This document shows, in pieces, positions 25,165-34,982 of a stretch of DNA of 64,000 nucleotides. The DNA comes from Orientallactaga sibirica (taxonomy: Eukaryota > Chordata > Mammalia > Rodentia > Dipodidae), in contig JAEOAD010000018.1 in assembly GCA_036365145.1 (NCBI GenBank), positions 8,636,001 through 8,700,000 on the forward strand. The letters are read 5' to 3'. Every line of letters starts with the position of its first letter. The first letter of the stretch is position 1. Below the pieces are notes generated by a model. That model saw only the letters and a program-made list of their open reading frames with translations, had not been told where the DNA came from and did not search any database. Made by a program: the position numbers and the translations under genes.

Positions 25165-25930
25165 TCATTCCAAGCCCTTCTGGCTTTTAAATTTGTGTTG
25201 AGTAATCTGCTGTGATCCTGATGGGTTTCTCTTTGAAGTCACTTGCTTTTTCTCTCTAACTGCTTTAAATATATTTTCTTTGGTTTGCATGTTTAGTAGT
25301 TTAATTATAACATGGCAAGGAGAGGATCTTTCTAGGTTTTGTCTGTTTGGTGTTCTAAAAGCTTCTTGTATCTGCATTGGCATTTCTTTCCCAATTTGGG
25401 GAAAATTTTCTTCTATGATTTTGTGGAAAACACCTACTAAACCTCTGGATTGAAATTCTTTTCCTTCTACTACACCCTGAATTTTTATGTTTGATCTTTT
25501 CATAGTGTCCTGGATATCTTGAAATTTCCATTCATACCTTTCTATTAGCTTGTCTTTCTCTTTGTTGGACTGTATTAGGTCTGCCACCTGGTCTTCTAGT
25601 TTAGATATTGTGTTCTCTCCTACATCCATTCTACTGGTGAGACTTTCCACAGAGTTTTTTTTTTATTTCACTGGCTGTGTTCTTCAGAGCTAGGATTTCA
25701 GCCTGGTTTTTCTTCAGTATTTTTATTTCCTTACTCATGTCCTGTAATGAGCTTTTTATCTCATTAAGCTGGTTTCCTTTGTTCTCTTTCAGGAGTTTGT
25801 TTTCTTCTTTAATTCCTTTGTTTTCTTCTCTGATTCATTTCATTTCTTCTTTCATTTCTTTCAGTATATATAACATCATTCTTTTGAAATTTTTGTCAGG
25901 AACTTCATCTAAAACAGTCTAATTGGTGAA
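25165..25930 (-). pseudogene. L1 ORF1 pseudogene
   Basis: The long open piece at 25165-25650 (161 codons) covers the middle and C-terminal region of ORF1p. It contains ENTISKLEDQVADL (end of the coiled coil), then KRSNIKIQGVVEG of the RNA-recognition-like domain, and FRTPNRQNLERSSPCHVIIK of the C-terminal domain. The upstream part to about 25930 is coiled-coil-like (repeated Lys/Glu/Asn) in a shifted frame. The protein coats L1 RNA as a trimer. A frameshift near 25655 (in a T run) separates the two halves. L1-B carries the same segment at 53830-54560. Confidence 0.85.
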
Positions 25931-26299
25931 CATTTATGATGGATTTATAATTTTTGGTGGGATTGCATTGTCTTGATTCTTTGTGTTTCTTGTATTATAA
26001 TGTAGTGACTTTTTCATCCTGGAGTGATTTGATGCTTAGGTTTTCTGTTTATCTGCAGTGTTCTTAGATGTTGTGATCCACCTTTATATACTTTTAGGAT
26101 ATGAGTTTAAGGTGCCAAGTGTAGTACTTGTACCCAAATTCAATGTCAGAAGTAAACCTAGGTGTTGAGTTTGCTTGCTAAGCAAGTATTCTAGTGGACT
26201 GGGTGGAACAATTTACTGGAAAATTCTAAACTTCATCTGAGCAAAATACACATTCAATAAAAACCAGCACAGAGTATACAAGTGTGGGGATTAAAACAG

Positions 26300-26455
26300 T
26301 CTCATAAGGCCAAAATCCCTAAGGGTGCATGTTGCTCTATACCCTTAATCCTGTGAGCTAGGAGGTATAGAATTCTGTTCTGAATTGGGTTCCAGGTCAG
26401 CCTGGATCTGGATCAGACCCTCCCCCAATAATTAGAAAAGCAAAAGACAAAGGCC
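26300..26455 (+). repeat. B1/7SL-like segment embedded in L1 5'UTR
   Basis: The order of words is that of a B1: a ccttaatcctgtgagctagg block, then ggttccaggtcagcctgg, then ggatcagaccctcccccaata. It is diverged from the window's B1s. The same segment is at 54850-54990 at the same place in the L1-B 5'UTR, so it is not a private insertion. It lies antisense to the L1. Confidence 0.6.
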
Positions 26456-26696
26456 CTATAAATCTGAAAGTATTAAAGGCAGCAATATTCAACACCCCAT
26501 GTTCAGCTTATTTCAAAATGGAAAGCCAACCACAAATATGTAATCCATAACCTGCCCTGACATGGAAAGAGAGATTAGCACTTCCAATGCAGGCCCATGT
26601 ACCTTTTTTATTGTTGTTAGTCAGCCGGCCTCATTACCTTTTGGTGTGGCTTCCATTATCACTAATGCTGAGTGCCCACCTCATTCCCTCTGTGCT

Positions 26697-26848
26697 GTGC
26701 TGTGGAGCTTGAGCTTGGCTCAGCTTTGTTGGATGCACTGCTGGTGTTGTGCTTTGGAGCTTGAGCTTGGCTCAGTTGTGCTGGATGTGCTGCTGGTGTT
26801 GTTATGTGAAGCTTGAGCTTGGGTCAGCTGTGCTGGATGTGCTGCTGG
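26697..26848. repeat. Three tandem ~52-bp units in L1 5'UTR
   Basis: Each unit contains gcttgagcttggctcag (or a one-base variant), then tgtgctggatgtgctgctgg or a close variant. Unit starts are near 26697, 26750 and 26803. The matching place in L1-B (about 55265-55345) has one unit only. Confidence 0.8.
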
Positions 26849-27070
26849 GAGCTGAATGTTGGCAATTTGTGGTTCTGATGGTTGGAAGATGGGAGAGTTC
26901 AGGACACCTGTAGTTGCTCAGACTGTTCCCCTGTATCTCTTTCAGTAGCTCAGCAGACTTTTCTTTAGATTTCTGGGCTTGGCAAGGAGGCTGTTGAGGT
27001 TGGAAAATCCCCTTGTTTGGTCTCTATTGCTGCTGCTAGGCACCACCTGTCAGTTGGTCCTGGCATGCAG

Positions 27071-27134
27071 ACTGGGGCCACAGCAGACCGGGGCTGCGGT
27101 GGACTGGGGCTGCTGTGGACTGGGGCTGCCGAGG
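27071..27134. repeat. Four tandem 16-bp GC-rich units
   Basis: Units of the form actggggctgcngtgg at 27071, 27087, 27103 and 27119, with a few substitutions, lie near the 5' end of the antisense L1. The unit at the same place in L1-B (about 55570-55600) appears about twice. Confidence 0.8.
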
Positions 27135-27353
27135 ATTGGGTAGCAAGCTCCTCAGTGGGATTCTAGCCATCTCCTGCTTCTCCGCTGTTTCTCTGGAAAA
27201 ACTAATCTGTACTTTTCAGATGAAGAGTGTATTTTTTCTGTAGTTTTGCTTAAATCCCTCCCTGATCTGGTTTGGCATGGCTCTTATGCTACCATCTTAC
27301 CTGGAAGTCTGTTCATTTAATTTTTATGTTTTATTTAAAACATGTACTGTAAG

Positions 27354-27358
<5 letters not shown>

Positions 27359-27392
<34 letters not shown>
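27359..27392. repeat. (TG)n microsatellite
   Basis: An unbroken run of about 16 TG units just beyond the L1 5' end. Confidence 0.95.
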
Positions 27393-27393
<1 letters not shown>

Positions 27394-28086
27394 CTTTTCT
27401 AATCCCAAAATATATGGATTATTTCCCTCTACATTAGCCAGGTCTCCAAATCTCTGGACAGCAATTGTACAGAATCTAATGCTACCCAGAGTGTATAAGA
27501 TCTTCCTTATAGCATTGTCCTCAGTTAAGATGCCAACTGTAGTCCATAGCGTATAAGATTAGTAGTAACAATGATTTCCTTTTCTGGTTCGATAATGTGA
27601 TGGAATGTTCACAGAAATCAGGAAAGCACTCTTCTTGTCATTTCCTTTTATTAAGGATACATTACAAGTGCTACAAAATGAAAGAGATATCATGTTAGTC
27701 AAAGTTCTTCACAGAGATTGAACCAATAGCATCTATCTATCTCTGTATCCATCTATCTATCATCTATCTATCAATCATCTATCTATCTATAATATATCAC
27801 CTATTTATCTATCATTTATCTATTATTTATTCATGGCTATTTACCATCAATCTATCATCTATCTTCTATCTATCTGGCATCTGCAATCTATCTGTGTGTC
27901 TAAATTATTGTAAACTATGTGGATGTAACTTGAAGCAGAATTATCTGAATATTGAAAAAACAACTCTACTATCAGTTGGCCATATTAGGGTGAAAATATC
28001 TAGTCCTATACTTGCTTGATCTATGTGTCCATTCCATTCAGTGTTAGTTACTACCACATTAAAAATTTTTTTAAATTATTATTTTT
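27393..28086. other. Unique DNA with a (TCTA)n-type microsatellite
   Basis: An imperfect tetranucleotide array (tatctatc words with many interruptions) occupies about 27730-27900. The rest is AT-rich with no gene or interspersed repeat recognised. Confidence 0.6.
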
Positions 28087-28340
28087 TATTTATTTTTGGA
28101 GAGACAGAGAGAGATAGGCAGAGAGGGAGACAGAAATGGGTGTGCCAGCAGTCTCTCAGCTGCTGTGAACGAAATCCAGATGCGTGCACCCCCTTGTGGG
28201 CAACTGTGGCATTGCACCCTTGCCTCACTTTGCATCTGGCTAAACGTGGGACCTGGAGATTGGAACTGCTGGACATTGGAACCAGCATTCTTAGGCTTAG
28301 CAGGCAGGCGCCTTAGCCGCTAATCCATCTCTCCAGCCCT
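28087..28340 (-). mobile_element. DIP-like tRNA-derived SINE (antisense)
   Basis: Full-length reversed copy: GA-rich left end (reversed CT tail), the tctcagctgctgtgaacg block, the gcaccccttg-like block, the aacgtgggacctggagattg block with the reversed B box, and ccatctctccagccc at the right edge (the SINE head). Flanks resemble each other (ctaccacatt on the left, ctacttccacatt on the right), a probable target duplication. Confidence 0.9.
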
Positions 28341-28984
28341 ACTTCCACATTTTTTGTTCATAATTGCTTAGAAATTGCAGCTTATTTGCCTTTCCATATA
28401 CATTTTAGAATAGTCTTGTCTACATCTATAAGAGTTCCTGCTAAGATTTTGATAAGTTGTTAAATCTTCATTATATTTGTGTAAATTTAATATCTTTTAA
28501 ATTCTAAGTATTCCAGTCCACAAATACAATATTTCTCTACATTTATTTAGAGCTTTTTGATTTTTATCAATGTTTGTATATTTTATCATACAAATCTTAG
28601 GAACATTCATTAGATTATAGCTCATTAGAAAAGAAACACTGATTGATGAAGATATGTATCTAGGAACAGATGATAAACCTCTTCACTGGATGTTCTAGCA
28701 AATAAGATATTACACAGGAAGGAATCTGTGAATAGCTTCCTGCTGAAAAAGCCAAAAACATAGTAGCAAGATGTAGTGGAGCAAGGGATTTGGGAATTAG
28801 ACTTCTTTTTATCTTATTATACACATGAACACATATTTATATATGCATAGTATGTGTGATGTGTGTGTGTGGTGTCTGCTTGCATATGTACTGACAGAGC
28901 ACCATGTGGGTGCACATGTGGTGTTTGTCTGGAGAATGTTGAATGTCCCCTCCATTGCTCATCCATCTGTCTTTCCTTGCAATA
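28341..28984. other. Unique AT-rich DNA
   Basis: No repeat or coding signature recognised. A short TG-rich patch lies near 28853-28880. Confidence 0.4.
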
Positions 28985-29193
28985 AAGTCTCACTGTTTAC
29001 AGACCTTGCTGTTCACAAGCTCCTGAGATTCTTGGTATCTCCTTTACATAGGACTATGATTACAGATGTGTGTGGCCATGCCCAGATGCTTATGTTGCTT
29101 CTGGAGATTGTGAACTCATGTGGTCTCAGGCCCCCTTAGGCCTTCTTGCTGGGAAGGAAGTACACTTAGCCACTGAGCCATCTCTTCAGCCCT
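28985..29193 (-). mobile_element. Decayed B2/B4-type SINE (antisense)
   Basis: The right end (cttagccactgagccatctc, then ttcagccc) is the reversed head of a tRNA-derived rodent SINE. Upstream words (acaagctcctgagattcttg, gactatgattacagatgtg) look like the B1-related part of B4-type SINEs. It is heavily diverged and the left edge is uncertain. Confidence 0.5.
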
Positions 29194-30404
29194 ACAATTA
29201 AATTTCTTATTAGCTGTGTTATATTCAACTGTTTCCTTATATTTTCTCCAAGTCTTAGTTTCTTTTTCTATAAAAGAAGGATAAGCACATTTATTTGTTT
29301 TTTGAAGGTGTTCTCAAGGACAACTGAATCAATGTTTATGAATATGTTTTATAAACTGGCATCTCTATTGCAATGCAAAGGGTTTTGTTTTGTCAAGATC
29401 TGCTCATTCAAGTAGCTCTTGTCTTTTCTGTTCTTAGATGTACCATATAACTGCCTTATAATAACAGTGGTGAGCTTGCAAAGGATACAGATTTTATTTG
29501 ATTTGGAAGTTTTATTAACTTAACATTTATCTCCTTTTCCACTTAAGCAATCCCATCCAAAATGATAATGAAGGTTAGCTCTCTCTGTGTACAAATTTCA
29601 GCTCACTGGGACGGTCAAAATTGAATACTGTGTCTTGACTTTTGCACAGCATCCCAGGGTCAGTATATGTCTCTCCAAGTAAAAGTCAATGACAACTTGC
29701 CTGCAAGGAAAAGAGCCAATTGAATCTTAACAATGAAGATCAATATAATCACTACAAGTAAATTTGTCTGACCTTATCCTTTGTAAGAAGGAAAAGAACC
29801 AACAGAGCATGAAGAGTGTCAGCATTTTCAGTTTTAGCAAAGGTGATAAAGAGGAAACATTTTATGCTGTGCTCATCTATCACTGCACATCAGTAAGAGC
29901 ATTATGATCAGAGATAAAGAGGTAGCAACCAATCTAATTCTATTGGAAACTCTAGCACTAATTCAGTTTAGTTCAATTCACCAAGAATTTCTTATGTACC
30001 ATATTGTGTATGATCATGTGAACCTTCATGAAACTGCAACCTCTGACTGTCCATTCATGTTTTTCCATGACAAACTCTTCTAGGAATAAGCATGCAAAAT
30101 AAGGAAAATATGTGATAAGCACTAAAGGGTCTCAGATTAAAAACCCCATGGAATCCCTTTGAAGGGAAATAAGGTACATATGCACAGGAAAAGGAGGTAA
30201 GATTTGAGTGTGGACATCTTGCAGGATAAGTAGAAAAACATATGGTAGGCTTAGTTTAGCCATCATTTATTGAGACATACTTATGGGATGGGATACACAG
30301 AGGATGGGGGCAGGTTTTGAGGAGGTAAGACTCATTGCTATTCTTGGAAAACTCACAAATGTGATACAGCATGTGGAGGAGGCAAAGGCTTGAAGGAACT
30401 GATA
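29194..30404. other. Unique AT-rich DNA
   Basis: About 1.2 kb without a recognised element, long frame or tandem array, ending at the target-site duplication of the ERVL provirus. Confidence 0.4.
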
Positions 30405-30409
30405 CCCTG

Positions 30410-30898
30410 TGTGATGGTTAAGGTGTTGTCAACTTGATATGTTTAATAATCCACAGAAATCCCTCTTGGGTGGGTCTCCAAGGTTGCTTCTAGGAAGGAT
30501 TACCCCAGAGTGAGCCCTTCACCCAGAGTGGGTGGCCCCTCTCAGAGGCGGAATTTATATACAGAATCTCTGGGCAAAAATAGCCCTATTCTTTCCATTT
30601 GGCTGTGGGAGCTGCTTGCTGGCTTCCATCATGGATTGAAGACCAGCACAGATTGAAGAACAGGGTCAACTGAAGACCCGTGTAGATTGAAAACCAGCAG
30701 CTCCCCAGGAGGCCTTCAGGCCTTCAGTGCTGGATTAAGACTCCTGAGGCATCTGGCCACACGGACTCAGCAGCTACCTGGTTCCTTGATTCTCAGGCCT
30801 GCAATTGCTATTGGACTGACATAAGTTAATCCAATAATTTCCTCTTTTTAGTATAATTCATTCTGTGGTTCTGTTCCTCTAGAGAACCCTGACTAATA
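30410..30898 (+). mobile_element. 5' LTR of ERVL provirus
   Basis: It starts TGTGATGGTTAAGG and ends gaaccctgactaataca, the same end as the 3' LTR at 34448. The segment 30640-30880 aligns with 34195-34448: both contain the gaccagcacagattgaag-like block and a doubled acccgtgtagattgaaaacc-like block. A short direct repeat of gattgaagaccagc-type words lies at about 30635-30690. Confidence 0.85.
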
Positions 30899-30903
30899 CA
30901 AAT

Positions 30904-30921
30904 TGTGGTACCAAGAGTGGT
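30904..30921 (+). promoter_or_regulatory. Primer-binding site, tRNA-Leu type
   Basis: tggtaccaagagtgg lies six bases after the LTR end. This is the ERVL-type site complementary to the 3' end of tRNA-Leu, where minus-strand DNA synthesis would start. A matching site (tggtaccagagtgg) follows the MaLR LTR at 56960. Confidence 0.8.
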
Positions 30922-31156
30922 TCTAGAGAAATAGAATTGTAAGGATGGATTTCTTTGGTGGGCTTGGTGCTATCTGGGGTTAGCTCTCCAACTTCAGTGC
31001 TACTAAAGGCCCTGATGGTAATAAGGAGAGTGCTTTTATTGGTAATAAGATAAGAGCACTTTTACTGGAAATAATGAGGGCACTAATAATCCATGGTGTG
31101 AACTATTTAAAGAACTTCATGAGATAGATGTATTTGGTGATCCTGAGTGATGTCTT

Positions 31157-31804
31157 ATGAAGAGCAAGGAATTTAGTGACTCTGTACATAAAACATTTGA
31201 AAATTTGAGGAAGAGTATGTTGAATGATGATGGTGGTTTGTTGCTTGTAGCATCGCTGGACAAACTATTGAGGGAAAAACAGAAGCTCAGAAAGGAAAAT
31301 TCCAAGTTTAAGACCGACAAACTTGATCTGAAAGTTTCTAAGGGTGCCCTGGAGGAGAGTGTCCTTTCTAGCCAGAACAGGGGTCAAATTGCAGAAAACC
31401 AAACCCAAGTTCTCATTGTAAGATTGGCTAATTTGCAGTGTAAGTTCAAATTCCAGCTTCACTGGCTATCAGAAGTTAAAGTGAGGGCACTGATTAGAAA
31501 AGAGTGGGATCCTATGACTTGGGATGGTGATGTGTGGGAAGACCCTGAAGAATCTGGGAACATTGAACTCTCAGATACTGAAGAAGTTGTTTTGCAAGAG
31601 AATGTGATATCTCTTCCATGTGCAGCAGTTGTATCCCCACTCCCACATGCTGAAGTATTACCCTCCCCACCTTTTCCTGAGGGAATTAATCCTTCTTTGT
31701 CTGAGGAATCAGCAGAAGGTGCTGATGCTCTTCAGGGCCCACCCATCTTTGCCTCTGGGTTTATAACCAGATGTAAGGTTAGGCAGGACCCTAAGGTGAG
31801 ATAG
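31157..31804 (+). pseudogene. ERVL gag remnant (open for 215 codons)
   Basis: This is the longest open frame on the plus strand in the window. Residues about 35-75 are Lys/Glu-rich and probably form a coiled coil. The C-terminal half is acidic and proline-rich. The position 250 bp after the PBS, and the lack of zinc knuckles, fit ERVL gag, which forms the particle shell. The frame ends at the TAG at 31802, but gag-like sequence continues in another frame to about 31915 (KELQEFSNLYRQKHGEY). The ATG at 31157 may lie inside the original frame. Despite its length it is a fragment and I would not call it a host gene. Confidence 0.7.
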
Positions 31805-31918
31805 AAAGTGTGACACAAGAGGAGGTGAGGTACACCCCTAAAGAACTTCAAGAATTTTCTAACTTGTACAGGCAGAAGCATGGGGAATATGTATGGGAAT
31901 GGATTTTAAGGGGGTGGG

Positions 31919-32248
31919 TGTTATGGGGTCTGGTGTTGCACAAGTAAGACCACCAACTCAGAATGCAAAGCAAAGTTTTTTGTTGACTGATGCATCAGGA
32001 CTATACCCTAGAGGTCAGGATCTCTGAGTGAAGCCCCGAGCTGCTTGGGGTGTTAGCTTTTATTGGAAAGAACCACAAGATGTTTGTTATGAAAACAGGA
32101 TAGGAATTAAACCATAAAGTTACACAAAGTTACTGTTAAACAGGGTGGTCATTACAAAAAGTCATAGAAAGACATTTGGGGAAGGTGTATGTGAATAGAA
32201 CTCTCTGAATGGGCAAAGAATATTACTTGTGTCCCATGTTAATGCTCA
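31919..32248 (-). mobile_element. Foreign LTR inside ERVL (probably antisense)
   Basis: It begins tgttatggggtctgg and ends near gttaatgctca, interrupting the ERVL body between gag and integrase. On the minus strand it carries a poly(A) signal (ccaataaaagc, plus-strand position about 32060). The family is not recognised; it may be a class II LTR. No clean target duplication is visible, and adjoining ERVL sequence (pro to RNase H) is missing, so a deletion accompanied or followed it. Confidence 0.5.
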
Positions 32249-32259
32249 TCAGAAGATGA

Positions 32260-33010
32260 CTTTAATAATCAAGTAGATAAGCTGACCTGTTCTGTGGATA
32301 ATGGTCAACATCTTTCCTCAGCCACCCTTGTCATTGCTCAATGGGCCCATGAACAAAGTGGCCATGGTGGCAGGAATGCAGGCTATGCATGGGCCCAACA
32401 ACATGGACTTTCACTAACTAAGGCTGACCTGGGTATGGCTGCTGCTGAGTGCCAAATTTGCCAGAAGCAGAGACCATCTTTGAGCCCCTGATATGATAGC
32501 ATTCCTCGGGGTGAGCAGCAAGCAACTTGGTGGCAGGTTGACTACATTGGACCACTTCCATCATGGAAAAGGCAGCGTTTTGTCCTTACTGGAATAGAGA
32601 CTTATTCTGGTTGCCAAAACTACCATCTGTGGGCTTATAGAACACCTTATCCACCATCATGGTATCCCACACAGCATTGTTTCTGACCAAGGAACTCACT
32701 TCACAGCCAGGGCAGTATGGCAGTGGGCTCATGATCATGGAATTCACTGGTCTTACCATGAGCCCCATCACCCTGAAGCAGCTGGCTTGATAGAATGGTG
32801 GAATGACCTTTTAAAGAAATAGTTACAGTGCCTACTAGGTGACAATAGCCTGGAGGGCTGGGGGACTGTCCTCCAGCAGGCTGTATATGCTCTGAATCAG
32901 TGTCCTATATATGGTGCTGTTTTTCCTATAGCCCGGATTCATGGTTCCAGGAATCAAGGGGTGGAAATGGGAATGGTCCCACTAACCATCTCTCCAATTG
33001 ACTCATTAAC
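32260..33010 (+). pseudogene. ERVL integrase remnant
   Basis: Integrase joins viral DNA to the host chromosome. The zinc-binding N-terminus is readable at 32336-32470 (HEQSGHGG, then CQICQKQR). The DDE core follows: WWQVDYIGPLP (first catalytic Asp, about 32528-32560), DQGTHFTA (second Asp, about 32688) and HHPEAAGLIEWW (the Glu, about 32767-32805). All three catalytic residues can be read, though in different frames. A stop at about 32491 and frameshifts near 32620-32640 break the gene, and another stop follows at about 32818. Confidence 0.8.
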
Positions 33011-33029
33011 CAAACTTTTGCTTCCTGTT

Positions 33030-33250
33030 CCCACAACCTTACTCTCTGCTGGCCTAGAGGTCTTGGTTCCAGAGGGGGGAGTGCTTTTTCCAGGAGGCAC
33101 AAAGAACATTCAATTGAACTGGAAGCTAAGACTTCCACTTGGTCACTTTGGGTTTCCTATGCCCCTCAGCAACAGGCTAAGAAAAGAGTTACAGTGTTAG
33201 CAGGGGTGATTGATCCAGACTACCAGGGGGAAATAGGACTGCTCCTCTGT
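33030..33250 (+). pseudogene. ERVL dUTPase remnant, downstream of integrase
   Basis: Words of a trimeric dUTPase follow the integrase: LVPEGGVLFPGG, LNWKLRLPLGHFG, then AGVIDPDYQGEIGLLL in a shifted frame (about 33200-33245). The GVIDPDY-type motif supplies the substrate-binding Asp/Tyr of retroviral dUTPases. ERVL elements of the MERVL type are known to carry dUTPase after integrase, so the position fits. A frameshift at about 33185 separates the two halves. The enzyme hydrolyses dUTP to keep uracil out of viral DNA. Confidence 0.75.
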
Positions 33251-33261
33251 GGGTCCTCACT

Positions 33262-33930
33262 GTTCCCAGGGGTCATTGGCCACTGACATCCCGGGTGCTG
33301 GAGGAGTTGGGGGGAAGTAGGGTCCTGGAGCAGCGGGTGAGTGAGATGGGCAAGGAACCCCCTGGGGGGGAAGTCTGATGGATAGCACACTCTCATTTAT
33401 TGAACAGGGGAGTGGGTTTATAAACACTTGAGAAAGGTTGAGAAGTCACATACAGACTATATGGCGATTGGATACATAGTTTTTGGGTTGTTATCTAATT
33501 GGATGAAAGGCAGAAGTGCAAGGGAGATAGTGGTGGGAAAAGCTATGTGACTTCAGAATTGTGAGGGAGGAGCTATAAGGGAGATAACAGAAGTGATGGG
33601 AAAAGCTACGTGACTTCAGCCACATAAGGATCTCTTGGGCAGAGCTAGTCACAAGGTCAGGAACTGTGGGAGGCAAAGCCTGACTTTTGGAATAGTCAGA
33701 TGCTTTTGGGATCAAAGGGGGAGGGCCTCACCAGTTCTGCCCACTCTGGGTGATGACAAGGCACACTACAACCTTGCCCGAGGGGCTGGGAGGGCCAGTC
33801 ACCATCACCAGGGTGGGGGTGACAATAAGGCCAGCTGCAACCCCCACAGCCCAAGGTCCCCAGCCATGTCCAATAGCCCAGGCCAGCTTCCTCACAGTCC
33901 CAGCCCATTTTTAGCAATGCCCAACATTCC
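33262..33930 (-). mobile_element. Second foreign LTR inside ERVL (antisense)
   Basis: GC-richer than its surroundings. On the minus strand it has an AATAAA signal (plus strand tttattgaac, about 33394). It contains an internal near-duplicate: gggaaaagctatgtgacttc at 33536-33555 and gggaaaagctacgtgacttc at 33598-33617, a 62-bp spacing typical of LTR enhancer repeats. The right part (33730-33930) is G/C-rich. Class II-type LTR is my guess; edges are approximate. Confidence 0.55.
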
Positions 33931-34179
33931 TCCCCAATGGAGGTAAGCAAGAGTATGTTTGGAGGGCAGGAGATCCTTTAGGGAGTCTCTTAGTATTAGT
34001 TACTATGTCCTATTATCAAAGTCAATGGACAACTGCAACAACCCAGTTGAGGTAGTGTGATAAATGGCCCATATCCTTCAGGGATGAAGGTATGGGTCAC
34101 CCCTCCAAGTTAAGAACCAAGACCTTCTGAGGCACTTCCTGAAGGTGGAGGAAATACAGAATGGGTAGTAGAAGAAGGT

Positions 34180-34448
34180 ACTTACAAATACCAGCACAGA
34201 CTGAAGACCAGCATCACCTGAAGACCCATGTGGATTGAAAACCAGTGGCTCCTCAGGAAGCCTACAGGCCTTCAGTGCTGGATCAGGACTGCTGAGGCAT
34301 CTGTCCACATGGACTGAGCAGCTACTAGGTTCCTTGATTCTTGGGCCTGCAACTGCTATCTTACTACTATAAGCTAATCCAATAAATTCCCTTTTTAATA
34401 TAATTCATTCTAGCTGCTCTGTTCCCCTACAGAACCCTGACTAATACA
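34180..34448 (+). mobile_element. Truncated 3' LTR of ERVL provirus
   Basis: It matches the last 260 or so bases of the 5' LTR, ending at ctaataca, followed by the target duplication CCCTG. The first 200 or so bases are missing, and the sequence just before (33935-34180) is unassigned ERVL or LTR remnant. An AATAAA signal lies at about 34380. Confidence 0.85.
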
Positions 34449-34649
34449 CCCTGGTAGAAGAGTCAAGAAAGTTACAAGGACAGTTATGATTTATATCCTG
34501 GATCAGCCCAGTTTGTTCTTTTAGACCATCTTTGGTCTGGCTGTCTTGTTATGTTGTGCTCTTATGATGGCAGCAACAGTTTCAGAAAAATGTCAGGGAA
34601 CTGGTGATGCATAAGGACATGTGCAAAGATATAGTGACTACTATAGATG

Positions 34650-34982
34650 CCTTCTCATTGCTGGGGCAAAGCACTTGCCTAAAAGCAGCTCATGGAAAGA
34701 AAGTTTTTTATTTTGGCTTATAGTTTCAAGGGGAAACTTCATGATGGCAGGGAAAACATGGCATGAACAGATGCTGGACATCACCTCTGCCACAGCAGGT
34801 GAAAAGCAGCAGCAAGAGAGTGAGCTGAGTTCTGGCAATGAGGAGATGGCTATAACACCCCTAAACCTGCCCACAATAATACAGCTCCTCCAGCAAGGCT
34901 CCACTTCTCAAATTGCCATCAGCTGGGAACCAAGTATTCAGAATGTACAAATTTTGGGGGACAGCTGGTTCAAATCACCACA
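34650..34982 (-). mobile_element. Solo MaLR LTR (antisense)
   Basis: Its reverse complement aligns along its length with the LTRs at 56609-56954 and 58126-58462. Shared blocks include the ttttggcttatagtttcaag end, catgatggcagggaaaacat and tataacacccctaaacctgc. The right edge (tcaaatcaccaca) is the LTR start. No internal region adjoins it. Confidence 0.75.

Larger units (their letters stand above)
20728..27305 (-). mobile_element. Near full-length L1 (antisense)
   Basis: Read on the minus strand: 5'UTR (27305-25930), ORF1 (25930-25165), a spacer, ORF2 (24883-21064) and the first part of the 3'UTR (21063-20728). The 3' end with poly(A) is missing and joins the truncated end of the sense L1. 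It shares its 5' terminus (a ctaccatctta block on the plus strand near 27290) with L1-B at 55780-55790, which supports a complete 5' end. Three or more frameshifts disable ORF2. It contains a 79-bp L1 insertion at 23640. Confidence 0.9.
25931..27305 (-). promoter_or_regulatory. L1 5'UTR with tandem repeats and B1-like segment
   Basis: This is the 5'UTR upstream of ORF1, about 1.37 kb. From ORF1 outward (plus-strand order) it holds a B1-like stretch (26300-26455), a triple 52-bp repeat (26697-26848) and a quadruple 16-bp GC-rich repeat (27071-27134). The cap-proximal end is near 27300. The same 5'UTR type lies at 54560-55790 in L1-B, without the repeat expansions. It is the probable internal Pol II promoter of this L1 family. 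Confidence 0.7.
30410..34448 (+). mobile_element. ERVL (class III) provirus, defective
   Basis: A 5' LTR (30410-30898), a primer-binding site for tRNA-Leu, a gag remnant, an integrase and dUTPase region, and a truncated 3' LTR (34180-34448) occur in that order. The element is bracketed by the 5-bp duplication CCCTG (30405-30409 and 34449-34453), the size expected for ERVL. The protease/RT/RNase H region is absent between gag and integrase. Two other LTRs lie inside (31919-32248 and about 33262-33930). No env is seen, as is usual in ERVL. It cannot be functional. Confidence 0.88.

Noticed and set aside
27730..27900. Tetranucleotide array as regulatory GATA cluster
   Set aside because: Imperfect microsatellite; nothing else supports regulation.
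31157..31804. 215-codon open frame as a host gene
   Set aside because: It sits at the gag position of a bounded ERVL provirus (LTR, PBS, target duplication), and gag-like sequence continues past its stop in another frame.
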